DNA of 64,000 nucleotides from Megascapheus bottae (lineage: Eukaryota > Chordata > Mammalia > Rodentia > Geomyidae), in the NCBI GenBank assembly GCA_024803745.1, contig JANJXV010001718.1:20032-84031 (forward strand). The letters run 5' to 3'. The notes under the pieces are model-generated. The model worked only from the letters and a program-made list of their open reading frames with translations. It did no database searches and was not told the DNA's origin. This document shows positions 12,485-23,446 of this stretch, one piece after another. The stretch's first letter is position 1. The number at the start of each line of letters is the position of its first letter. Position numbers and translations under genes: made by a program.

Positions 12485-12690
12485 GGAACGGAGGTTAGCC
12501 TAGTGGTAGAGTGCTGGCCAAGCATGCAGAAAGACTCGGATTCAATTCCTCTGTACCATGTACATAGAAAAAAGCCAGAAATGGAGTTATGGTTCAAGTG
12601 GAAGAGCTCTAGCCTTGAGAAAGTCCAAGCACATTGCCCAGGCCTTGAGTTCAAGCCCCAGGACCAACAAAAACAACAACAACCATGAAT
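12485..12690 (+). mobile_element. Dimeric tRNA/ID-type SINE
   Basis: First monomer GGTTAGCCTAGTGGTAGAGT...GATTCAATTCC, linker CATGTACATAGAAAA, second monomer GTTCAAGTGGAAGAGCTCTA...GTTCAAGCCCC, tail (CAA)n. Both monomers keep A- and B-box-like motifs. Mirror 32,054-32,259. Confidence 0.8.
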
Positions 12691-13014
12691 AGTCATTGTA
12701 ACAATATAGCTATATAGGGCAGAAAACTGCTCTTCTATAAAACCAACAGCATGAAATCTTCAAGGAGACATACACTTGAATGACATTAGATGCATTCTAT
12801 CCATTGCTAGTAAGGAAAGATCAGTTAGATAAAAAATATCAATCAAAAAACATCAAAGTTTAGTACAGTCCAAATTTGTTTAGAAGACACTTGAAAACAT
12901 TTCATCTTTTAGCTGAAGAATATATATTCTATCAGAAGATCAGATGCTGAGCTACTAACCTAGTCTGAAGAAATCAAAAAACAAAATTGAAATCAAAAGT
13001 GTATCTTACTTTTT

Positions 13015-13237
13015 TCAATTCATGGGGCTTCAACACTAGGCCTCGGCTCTTTCCGTGAGCTCTTCAGCTCAAGACTACTACTACCCTGTCCCTAGAGTCA
13101 CAGCACCACTTATGGTTTTGCTAGTGGTTAATTGGAGGTAAGAGACTCACACAGTCTCACAGGCCAGGGCTGGTTTTGAACTGTGATCCTCAGATCTCTG
13201 CCTGCTGAGTGGCCAGAATGACAGCAGCAGTGTATCT
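13015..13237 (-). mobile_element. Composite SINE (B1/Alu-like + ID-like)
   Basis: On the - strand: left half with GAGATCTGAGGATCACAGTTC, right half ending GAGCTGAAGAGCTCACGG and TTGAAGCCCC, followed by an A-rich tail. Related to the copy at 19,640-19,850 at the equivalent position of unit C, so inserted before those units separated. Mirror 31,507-31,729. Confidence 0.75.
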
Positions 13238-13822
13238 TATTTAAGGACATAGAGCTACAAAAATACTAAAGGTATTAGAGATTATATTAGATATGAAAGT
13301 TAACTGACAATTGATCAATCAGAGGACTGATAAACCAAGAAAGAAAGTTTAACTTACTTAAAGGAAATGGGAAAAAATTGATACTATTGCAAAACACACT
13401 AACTTTGATGTGGTAGTAAAGCTGATATTCCAGATGTGTAAGATGGAATAGTAGTCAGAGATAAGGCGTTGCCAGTGTGGGTAGAGGGATTGTGAAATGT
13501 CCCTTGCATTGTGCTGGTGTTTTATCATTGTCTTACCTCCTGGGAACTACAGACAAATGAGAGTACCTTTTTGTTTCAGAAAAGGATTCCCTGCGACCTT
13601 GGCTCATTGTGAGTAGCTGACAGGCACCTAGGGATTCTAGGTGCTAGTTCTTGACATCACAGCACTCCATGAACCACTCTCTTTTGATCTGCTCTTCATA
13701 TCCTGCTTAGTTTCAAAACACATCTGGATTACATATGATATTCATAGGTAGTCCTCTGTATCCTGAAAAGTCACCACTGTCCAATTCTGATTTATCACTT
13801 GATGACAAAAAACTCAATTTAC

Positions 13823-14162
13823 ACTAAATGAAAGGAACTTTAAAAAAATGGAACCAAGAGCTTTATTTTGTGTGATTGTTGTTTTTAAGGTATTATGTTA
13901 TTTCTCTTTTCCTTTTTCCTCTTTATGGTTAATTTCCTATTGGGACTGTATCTGACTTTATTATCTGGTATATTGTATATGTTCTTATTCGGTTATTTGA
14001 AATAGGAAAGGAAAGGAGGGAAGACAAGATGATTGGGAGGGGTGGGGAAAAGAAATGGGAAAAAGTATGAAAAAGAGGAATCAGTTTGTGACAAGTAATC
14101 TTCCTATTACCTGACGAATGTAAGTGTAACCCCTCTATACCTAGTCACGACCAAAAAAAAAA
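13823..14162 (+). mobile_element. Truncated L1 3' UTR in unit B
   Basis: Same truncated L1 and same insertion point as 5,210-5,540. It ends in an A-run followed by a decayed target-site repeat (AAATCAGTTCGCAC). Mirror 30,582-30,921. Confidence 0.75.
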
Positions 14163-14165
14163 AAT

Positions 14166-14223
14166 CAGTTCGCACACTACTTATGTCTTCATTTGAAGGA
14201 ACAATAACAGTTGTTAAGTTGCT
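14166..14223 (-). pseudogene. Dead mini-exon zeta-B, left-arm copy
   Basis: Homologous to zeta-A2 on the - strand, but the acceptor CCACAG has become CCACAA and the donor GTGAGT has become GCGAAC. Both splice sites are lost, so it should not be used. Coordinates approximate. Confidence 0.7.
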
Positions 14224-15360
14224 GTTCTTGTTGTGGACATATCAAAACATAAAAAAATTAAGTGGGAAAATGTGGGAGGAAATGATACAATATTCTAACA
14301 CTACTCGGTTAGAAAACTGTGGCCTTGTTTTTCTACACAGGTGGTCTGTCAAATGTACTATGTGTCTAGGTCTTCTGTCTCTGTCAAACCTTCTTTTCCT
14401 GAGGTCAGAACTCAGAGCACTGTCCTTGCTACTCCCATGATCATGGCATGTTGATCCTTCATGCCTAGGCTTGCCTGATCAATGACCCTTCCCTTTCAAC
14501 AGAATTTTAGATAGATGTGCAGACCTTTGGTTTACAGATGGGGAAAATATGACAGGATAGCAATAGAAAGCCATCCAGGGTATTCCTTTCTGCAGAAGTA
14601 CATCTCCACTGAATCAACAAAAGTGTGCACTTCATGTGTGGATCAAGAAGCAGAGGCCCAATGATAAGCAAGAAAACAGATTAATCCTGGAAACCTGATT
14701 TGGAGCCCCTTTACCTAAAGCACACATGTGGACACACACTCTCTCTCTTAGTCTCCTAGCTCTTTCATTGGAAACATAAATTTATTCACAAACCCTGTAT
14801 TCACAGGTGTGAGCAGTAAGGAGCTTGTCATAACGCCATGGAGTCATCTGTCTATACAATATAAATGGTGTCCATAAAGTATTCACAGTGTCACCAACCT
14901 TAGAACCACAGTTTTGAAAAGTTGGCATGAAGTTCACAATGAAAAGAATAGATATAGAGAAAGAGTATACCCATCAAAGAACTGGACATAGCCAATACAA
15001 TATGGAAAGGCCCGAACAAACTTGTAGTCACTTTGATCTGACACTTGTATTTCTTCACCTGTGAAGAAACTGTTATGGCACGAAATAAATGCAAAGGATT
15101 GTATGTCATTGCCACCAAACCAAAGGAACACAACCAGTTGTAGTAGGATCTTATACACTGGCAATGTGAGTGGGGAGTTTAGGAGTATTCCTTCACTGCT
15201 ACCTAAAATAGCAAAACATTTTGTGCAACTCATTTCTCAATTACTCATCAAAATGAAAAGGAGTAATATGACAGACAGAAGGTACACTGACAATATTTTG
15301 AAACTAGCCAGAAATGATCAGTCTGTTTCATAACATATATATTTATGTATGTTTTTCTAT

Positions 15361-15426
15361 TTATAGATATCTGACCTTTGCTTGAATTCTTCTGTCCCAA
15401 ATTCTGTTGGGTCATTCTTATCCAAG
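15361..15426 (-). pseudogene. Donor-less mini-exon delta-B, left-arm copy
   Basis: 66 bp, good acceptor TCTTTAG, encodes LDKNDPTEFGTEEFKQRSD. The donor position reads ATAGAA, and read-through gives an immediate TAG. Mirror 29,318-29,383. Confidence 0.6.
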
Positions 15427-16241
15427 CTAAAGAGAATTAAATTATATACAGTCAAATACCATGTGCAATCATAGTTTCACTTTTTTACTCAAGGTAGTAA
15501 GTTAATCTAACACTGACAAATTTGTAGAAATTGAAACTTTTACATATTTAGCTAAAGGAACAAGGTATTTCCATTTTTTTCCCTAGAAAGGAAATTCGTT
15601 TTGCAGGAACTTATATTTTTACCTCTACAAAAGAAAGCTTTTATGCATGGTCAAATAATTTTTCTCTCTTAGTAAACCTAACACACTGTTTATTGGTATG
15701 CGTTAGTTCATTTGTACATGTAACTCACTTCAGAAGAAATCAATCCACTATACAATCTGATTTTCAGCTTTCTAAGTCTGCTCTTCTCCCTCCTTCTTTT
15801 CACATACTTGGCTGTATTCTTAACTGCTTCTCACCAAAGGACAAGGAACAACAGCCTAGAAGCTGGACTCTCATCATAACTGTCAGTGGGCCTGTCCAAG
15901 TATCAGATTTCTGGAGAATGAAAGAGGCCCACCAGCTCTTTCACCTCAGAAACACGGAGACCACCTCACTGTGCCTGACTGTGATTCTTACCTCCATTGG
16001 CTCAGTAAAAGTTGCATGTAGGCAATAAGTAAATAAGGTAGAGAATAAGTAAATAAAGATACGGTTGCTATGTTTGAATTCACAGTAGACCATGACCAAG
16101 TATCTGCTGCCAGATGCTGTCATTTTCTATTTAGTTTCAATACAGGAGGAGGAATAATGAAGACAACGATCAGCTGTCATATAGACTGTGTACTAAACTC
16201 ACACCACAAATGAATTTACATTCAGATGACAGATAACTCAC

Positions 16242-16295
16242 CAAATGTTAATGCTCGAGTCACAAACCGCAATGGCGGTTAAGGTTGTGTCATCC
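16242..16295 (-). CDS. TPTE-like mini-exon epsilon-B, left-arm copy
   Basis: 54 bp, AG/GT borders intact (donor GTGAGT), phase 2-2. Encodes DDTTLTAIAVCDSSINI. It differs from the right-arm copy (28,449-28,502) by one base that changes Ala (GCG, here) to Thr (ACG). Confidence 0.5.
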
Positions 16296-17881
16296 CTAAA
16301 ATGTAAGTAAAAAAAAAAAAAGACACAGAAAATTCAGTTGGAAACTGTAGAGGAAATCAAACTTTTTCTGCAGGCTGGGTACTAAAGCCATAACTGCGTT
16401 CATCCTAGGAACAGGTTCTGCCACTTGGGCTACAGCTCCATCCCCAGCTCCTCTGTTCCCTCTAGCTCTTTGCTCTGGTACTCCGGTGTGAACAAAGAGA
16501 CCAGAACCAAATGAAAAGCAGTATTTTCATGTTACCACAGAAATACAGTTGAATCTGTTCAGGAAATTAAATATGGACCGGTTTCATGCAAGGTAGAAGA
16601 ATTTTTCCCAGTACCCCTACCACAGTACCTCTTGACATCTTGTATGAATTTCAATACAATACTCTTCAAGGGAACTCAACCTGAGATCATAGCTAATATT
16701 CTGCTTCCTCTGTTCCTTCTATTCCCTCATTACCTTCAGGAATCCTAGATGTCTTTACTGACTTACTCTCAGATTGGACCAATGGGTGGCAGGCCAGAAA
16801 CAGAGAACACTTCATTGTTCACCAGGACATTGAGAATTCCCTCTCCTTACAGGAGCCTCAATTCTTTATCCAATTTGTGAAAACACGGAATGGCACAGAA
16901 AAATTTCACTTCCCTGACCTTCCAAAGGGTTCCCACAAACATGGTACTTAGTCTCTGTACAGCTTTCTACACAAATCTGTCTACATTTGAGTATCTGACA
17001 ACAAATGGCTCTCATCTGTCAATGTATGTGTATTCTGCTCCTCATTATCAACATGAACCATTAAATTATGCACAGTCAAATACTATGGGAGTTCCTAAAG
17101 AGACTTTTTCTTCCCAAATTGCTATAATACCCAGAAAACGAATTCTACATATACTACATATGGAAGGGGGTATTTCCTGTGCTTTCCTAGAAATGAGGCC
17201 TCTCTCTCCAATGAAATGATTACCTGTGCTAAATAAAAACTTATGCAAGATTCACAAGGAGTTCTTTTCCTATGACCCTAAAGCACTGTTTACACTGTTT
17301 TTGTGGGTTTCCTGATGTTCCGTTTCCCTTGCTATGAAGGAAATTGAGCTGATCAACCATCTACATTTCTGTTTCCTCTCTCCCCTCCTTGCTTCCTCTG
17401 TCTGTCCAGCCTCTCTGATTCATAATAGGATTGGTAGTTCATGAGTTATTCACCTTAAACTACAGAATATATGTGGAAACTAACACACAGACATGCTTTG
17501 GCTATTTAGTAATATTTGCCTTTCACATAAAATTCCAACCCTTACTTGATGGTAAAAGACTTCTCATTCACTAAGTGAATCACAAATGCTATGAGGGAGC
17601 TTTCTTCAGCTGTCACGTCTCCCATGAACATCTGAAAACCTAGGTAAGTCTTTCTATTTTAGCCAGCCTCCTTCTCACAGCAATGAAATGAGACACATCA
17701 AGAATGAACATGGGCATGAAGAGATTTGCTGGTCTTTTCATCATCATCGCTTGAGATAGACATCCATCACATAATTGGGCAAATTTTTGATTGGGGCCAA
17801 AAACGCACCTTATCAGTAAAGCATTTTAGGAAAATACATAACAGATTAAAAAGCCCCTAATGATCAGCCTTTACTCATTCA

Positions 17882-17966
17882 TTGAGAGAGAGACAGAGAG
17901 AGAGAGAGAGAAACAGAGAGACAGAGAGAGACAGACAGACAGAGAGAGACGGAGACAGAGAGATAC

Positions 17967-18015
<49 letters not shown>

Positions 18016-18075
18016 AACAGACACACACACACACACAGACAGACACACAGACAGACAGACAGACAGACAGAGAGA
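17882..18075. repeat. (GA)n/(GACA)n/(CA)n compound microsatellite, unit B
   Basis: About 194 bp of purine-rich repeat grading into ACAC and GACA. The mirror at 26,657-26,869 is about 12 bp longer. The overlapping Arg/Glu- or Ser/Leu-rich frames are artefacts of the repeat. Confidence 0.97.
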
Positions 18076-18438
18076 CCACCTTTAACTTGTCTTATCCTCT
18101 AACTAGAAACAACGGAGTCACCAGAATGTTTAACCTGCTGAATCTTACAACAAAACACTAAATTTCTTTTGGCCACCACACTAAATTAGGACAAAAAGAA
18201 TTCTTGATATTTCTTTTTGAAAACACCTAAGATTTTAGAAAGTGATCTACAGATATTACAGCCCAAGAATCTTAGAAAAATATCAAAGGCCCGGCAGTGT
18301 CATCAATACCTAAAATAAAGTTCTGTAATCCTAATCACTTTCATTTCAGACACTATCCTTAATGTGTGACTGTACTTACCTACATTTAATTATGCATAGA
18401 TGCACATAGATGAGAGTATATGTATATTTAGACCTTAC

Positions 18439-18492
18439 CCTTCATTGTTGTTTGTTTCGTCAAGTTTGGTCGTGGTATAAGATGAGGTGTCC
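18439..18492 (-). CDS. TPTE-like mini-exon alpha-B, left-arm copy
   Basis: 54 bp, acceptor CCTATAG, donor GTAAGG, phase 2-2. Encodes DTSSYTTTKLDETNNNE. Mirror 26,241-26,294. Confidence 0.55.
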
Positions 18493-19639
18493 CTATAGGA
18501 TGAAACCAAACGTCATAGTCAGGCTCTCTAATGGTTTTTGTAGACTTGATTACAAATCCCTTCTTTCTTCCTTTAATAACCCATTAACCATTCACAGTGT
18601 TTGGTTCGATTTCTATCTATTTCAATATTTTCTGCAGTTTATCTTGCTATTTCCAGTTGAATCCCACCATAGTATGATAGGAAATAGTATATTGACTTTT
18701 CTTATATATAATTGTTAAGACTTACTTTATACTCTGCCAAGAAATCTCTTTGAATAATTACTGTAAAGGAGGTATTAGAGGAAGGGAAAGGGAAAAAGAA
18801 TAATGCTGCCTCTAGGCTTTAAATATTATTTCCTTTGGAGAAAGCTTGGGGGTTGCTGGGATGATACTTATTCTGGGAATGTTGTGTGGAATATTCTGCA
18901 GATATGTGCTGCCTTTGGCTCTTGGCCTTCAGTTGAATCTGGTTTCTTGCGGATTCTTTGGAAAGGATCCAACATGGTTGGGATCCATCTACTCATTTAT
19001 GTTCAGCACTGTCTGTTGCGCCAAATTGGGTGCATTGAGTCTTAATAGGAATTTGTTGTTAATAATTGCAGTGCCTTTAGCCAAATGAAATGATTTTCAT
19101 GTTGTAATACTTTCAAGTTTTCTTTGCCAGATAGGAATACATTTACATTTGCTTCCTTTTGGGTGCCATTCTTGGAATATCTCTTTCCATCCATTCACAA
19201 CAACCCTGTGACTTTCTCTGCTAGGGAGGTGGACTTCCTTCTTTCTCTTTCTTACTGTGTTTATGTGCAGGTACTATTGGGCTTCCTCTTATGGCCTGGG
19301 TGCTCTCCCTTAGCTTTCTCTATTAAGAAGGATACTCTACCACTTGAGCCATCATTCTGGTTTCAGGAAGTTAACTGGATAAGAATCTCATAGAGTTTCC
19401 TACCGATATTACTATTTAGACCTCCACCTCTTTGTTCCAGAAAGGATTCTATCCTTTGGTTGACTGCATTTGTAACATCTTGTGAAGTGCAGCTGACATA
19501 CTGACTAGAAAAAATTCTCTTCATGACCTGTTCCTCTAGCTGAAGAATATATATTCTATCAGAAGATCATATGCTAATAACCAGATCTCAAGAAGCTGAA
19601 AAAATGAAATAAAAAATATATCTGATATTTTTTCATTCA

Positions 19640-19850
19640 AGGGGCTTGAACTCTGAGCCTGGGCATTGTCCCTGAGCTCTTCAGCTCAGAGCTACCACTC
19701 TACTTCTTGAGCCCCAGCACTGCTTCTGTTTTTTTCTGGTACTTAATGGGAGGTAGGAGTCTCAAGGTCTTTAGTGCCAGGGCTGACGCTGAACCACGAT
19801 CCACAGTTCTCAGCCTCCTCAGTAGCTAGGATTATAGGCTCTATGTATCT
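19640..19850 (-). mobile_element. Composite SINE in unit C
   Basis: On the - strand CCTATAATCCTAGCTACTGA, GAGGCTGAGAACTGTGGATC, GCTCTGAGCTGAAGAGCTCA and TTCAAGCCCC. Mirror 24,883-25,093, where the + strand reads the element directly. Confidence 0.85.
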
Positions 19851-20918
19851 TTTATTTTTATAAAGACAGAGCTACAAATATCCCAAAGACTTTAGGGATT
19901 ATAATAAGACATGAAAGTAAATTGATAAGTACTTGATCAATCAGAGGTCTGATAAACCAAGAAAGAAAGTAAAAATTACTTCAAGCAAATAGAAAAATAA
20001 ATGATTCTATTGCAAAACACACTAATTTTCATGTGGTAGCTCAAGCTGATATTCTAGATGTGTAAGACAGAAGAGTAGTCAACAGTGGGGATTTGGTAGT
20101 GTGTGTCCAAGGATTGTGAAATGCCCTTTAGATTGTGCTGGTGTTTTTGCAGGATCTCAATCACAATGGGGACATAAAACATATCTTAATATATTTCTGT
20201 TTTGTCCAAATAAGATTAGAAAGATTCCCAGGCATACAATATCGAGATGAGGTAGAAACTTCGTTGATGTCATTTTCTAGTGCTGGAAAACTCTCCCTGA
20301 ACATCAGAAATCTGTCTCCACATTTCTCTACTTAATTAGGTATGTTCAGTATCCACACATGCAAAGAAACTGAAGTGAGGCTTTTTGCAGAAATTAAACT
20401 TTTACACCTGAAAAAGATGATTTTTATCCATGTTTAATAACACTATAAACAAATAAATCTACCTAACCTGGTGGATAACAGCCTCATCTTCTTGCACCCA
20501 ACTCAATTCAATTTCCGCATGCCACTTGCCTTCCACTCCCAGCTCTATTTCCTGCCCCTCAGTTAGGGACAAGGAAGAGCAGTCTAAAAGCAGGACTCCC
20601 ATTCAGTGTGAATGTGCTTCTTCCTGTTGTGCCCTTCAGACACCTGGGACTACCTTTAGGTTTCAGAAAGGGATTGCCAGGTCCCTGGGCTTCTGGTGAG
20701 TAGCTCATAGGCTCTGTGATAATCTCTGGATTCTGGGTGCTAGTTCTTGACTTCACAGCACTCCGTGAGTCACTGTTTTATGATCTGCTCTATCATTTCT
20801 CCTTAGTTTCAAAACATATCATGATTCCGTGCGATATGGATAGGTAGTCCTGTGTACTGTGAAAATTTATCATTGTCCAAAATGGTTTATCATTTAGATG
20901 ATCAAAAACTCAACTCAC

Positions 20919-21271
20919 ACTAAATGAAAGGAACTCTAGGATATGGAAACAAGAGCTTTATCTTGTGTGATTGCTGTTCTTAATGTACTATGTTATTTCT
21001 CTTCTCTTTTTTCCCCTTATGCTTAATCTCATATTGTTACTGTATCTGGCTTTGTAACCTGGCATACAGTATATACGTTTATTTCCTTGTTTGAAATAGA
21101 AAAAGGAAGTAGAAAAAAACAAGATGATTGGGAGGGGGAAGGCCCATGGGCACAATAACATGAGAAGGGGTATCATTGTGTGAGAAGTAATGCATCTACT
21201 ATCTGGCAGATGTAACTGTAACCCCTCTATGTATTACCCCAACAATCAAAAATAAAATAAAATTTAAAATT
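20919..21271 (+). mobile_element. Truncated L1 3' UTR in unit C
   Basis: Same element as at 5,210 and 13,823. Best-preserved target-site duplication: ACTCAACTCAC before and AGTCAACTCAC after. The second copy contains the zeta-C donor. It ends in an A-rich tail (AATAAAATAAAATT). Confidence 0.8.
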
Positions 21272-21282
21272 AGTCAACTCAC

Positions 21283-21339
21283 CCCCTCTTGATGTCTTCA
21301 TCTGAATGAACAACAACTTTGGTTAAGCTGCTGTCCTCC
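21283..21339 (-). CDS. TPTE-like mini-exon zeta-C (spacer, single copy)
   Basis: 57 bp, acceptor CCACAG, donor GTGAGT, phase 2-2. Encodes EDSSLTKVVVHSDEDIKR. Lies in the palindrome spacer, so it exists only on the - strand, pointing left. Confidence 0.5.
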
Positions 21340-22549
21340 CTGTGGATATATTGAAACATACAGAAATTAAGTGGGGCAATGTAGGAAGAAGTGATGCATT
21401 TTTCTGACACTTCTCGGTTAGAAAACTATGGCCTTGTGTGTGCTACACAGGTCGTCTGTCAAATGTACTATGTCTCTAGCTCTTCTGTCTCTGCCAAACC
21501 TTCATCCAGTACTGAAGTCTCAACTCAGAGCCCTGTCCTTGCTACACCTTTAGTCATGGCCTGGTGAGCCTTCATGCCTAGGCTTGCCTGTTTAGTGACA
21601 CTTTCACTTAGTCTTTCACCAGAACTCGAGAGGGATGTGCAAGCCTTTTGTTCACAGATGTGATTCTGTTTTCCAGGGGTGTGGTGGATGTGGGGGGAAG
21701 ACCACCAGAGGATGCAAGATGAAGCCATCCAGGGTAGAAATTCCTTTCTGTGGTAGGCCATCTCCAATGAATCAGCAAAATGGTGTGCTGCACGTGTGTA
21801 TCAAGAAGCAGAGCCTCAGTGATAAGTAAGAAAGGAAAACATTCCTGGAGCCCTGACTTGAAGGGGTATCAGAGTACCGTCCTTCAGCCACGCACGTATG
21901 GACTCTCTCTCTCTAACTCTCTGTCTCGTAGCTCTTTCATTGAAAATGTACATTTATTCATGAACCATGTATTCACAGATGTCAGTAGTAAGGACCTTGT
22001 CATAATGTCACCGAGTCATCTGATTATCCAATATAAATGGTACAGAGACAGTGTTTATAGTTACATAAAACTTAGAACCACAGTTTTTAAAAGTTGGCAT
22101 TAAGTGCACAATGAAAGGTATATGTAAAAATGAAGGTCCAGACCTAGGGAAAGGGAATACCCATCAAAGAATCAGACATAGCCAAAAAACTACGGAAAAG
22201 ATCAAACAAAGTTGTATAGCCACTTTGAACTGACACTTGTATTTCTTCACCTGTGAAGAAATTGTTGTGGCAGGAAATAAATACATAGAATTGTATGTCA
22301 TTGCCGTCAGAAAAAAGGAACATAACCAATTGTAGTAGGTTCTCATACACTGGCAATGTGCAGGGTTTGGGGGGTTTTCCTGTACTGCTCCCTAAAATAG
22401 CAAAACACTGTGTGCACCTCCTTTCTCATTTACTCATCAAAATGAAAAGGAGTAATATGACAGACAGAAGGTACACTGAAAGTATTTGGAAACTACCCAG
22501 AAATGATCAGTCTGTTTCATAATATATATATTTATGTATGTTTTTCTAT

Positions 22550-22615
22550 TGATAGATATCTGACCTTTGCTTGAATTCTTCTGTCCCAAATTCTGTTGAA
22601 TCATTTTTATCCAGG
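22550..22615 (-). pseudogene. Donor-less mini-exon delta-C (spacer)
   Basis: 66 bp, acceptor CTCTAG, LDKND-type sequence starting LDKNDSTEFGTEEFKQRSD. The donor position reads ATAGAA as in delta-B, with an in-frame TAG. Confidence 0.55.
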
Positions 22616-23392
22616 CTAGAGAATTAAATTATATACAGTCAAATACCATGCACATTCATAGTCTTACTCAAGGTAGCAAGTTACCCAAACACTCGTGAAT
22701 TTGTAGAATTTAAATTTTTCCATACTTAGCTAAATAAACAGAGGAATTCTACTATTACCCAGAAAGGAAATTAATTTCTGTGGAAACTTACATTTTTATC
22801 TCTTCAAAAGAAAGCTTTAGTGCACAAGTAAAGAAATTTCCTTTCTTAGTAAACCTAACACAATGTTTATTGGTATCATGTATTTTCATTGTACATACAA
22901 CTCACTACAGAGGAACTCAATCCTTTATGCAATCTGATTTTCAACTTTCCAAGTCTGCTCTACTCTCTCCATACTTACATTAACTTGTTGTTTTCTTAAC
23001 TACTTCTCACCAAAATAGAGTCCAAAAGCTGGACTGTCATCCGAACTGAGAGTCCAAATATCACATTTCTCAAGTATGAAAGAGGCCCACCGGCTCTTTT
23101 CACATCAGAAACACTGAGACTACCTCATTGCTCCTGATTGGGATTTTTACCTCCATTGGCTCAGTGCAAGTGGCATGAAGGCCCTGATAATAGGTAAATA
23201 AAGATATGCTTGCTACTTTTCACTTCATAGCAGACCATGACCAAGTATGTGCTAACTGACTCTATCATTTTCTTTTACTTTCAATACAAACAAAATGATA
23301 ACAGGAGGACACTAAGAAGCTGTCATATAGATTGTGTAATAAATTCACACTACAAATGAATTTACACTCAGATGAGAGATAATACAACTTAC

Positions 23393-23446
23393 CAAATGTT
23401 AATGATTGGGTCACAAACTGCAATTCCAGTTAACGTTGTTTCATCT
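23393..23446 (-). CDS. TPTE-like mini-exon epsilon-C (spacer, single copy)
   Basis: 54 bp, acceptor TTTTTTAG, donor GTAAGT, phase 2-2. Encodes DETTLTGIAVCDPIINI. First intact mini-exon of the left-going series. Confidence 0.5.

Larger units (their letters stand above)
12908..19535 (-). repeat. Tandem unit B of the mini-exon array (left arm)
   Basis: Starts with the same motif (AGCTGAAGAATATATATTCT) as unit C at about 19,538. It runs through zeta, delta, epsilon and alpha segments to the shared end near 19,535, matching 11,190 of unit A. Its zeta exon is dead at both splice sites and its delta exon lacks a donor. Relative to unit C it lacks about 480 bp near 13,540. Confidence 0.85.
1..20838. 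repeat. Left arm of giant palindrome (continues off the window)
   Basis: Reverse complement of 23,871-44,725. Base 1 pairs with base 44,725, so the arm is cut by the window edge and its outer end is unseen. Paired positions sum to 44,726 at the outside, 44,744 from about 3.55 to 17.9 kb, 44,733 near 20.1 kb and 44,709 at the inner end; each step is one short indel. Most paired open frames translate identically. Substitutions seen are few, for example near 7,950, 11,430, 14,574 and 16,273. I estimate identity at about 99.9%, by eye. Confidence 0.96.

Noticed and set aside
17860..18102. Arg/Glu-rich and Ser/Leu-rich open frames
   Set aside because: They are the six-frame reading of a (GA)n/(CA)n microsatellite; the same holds at 26,631-26,885.
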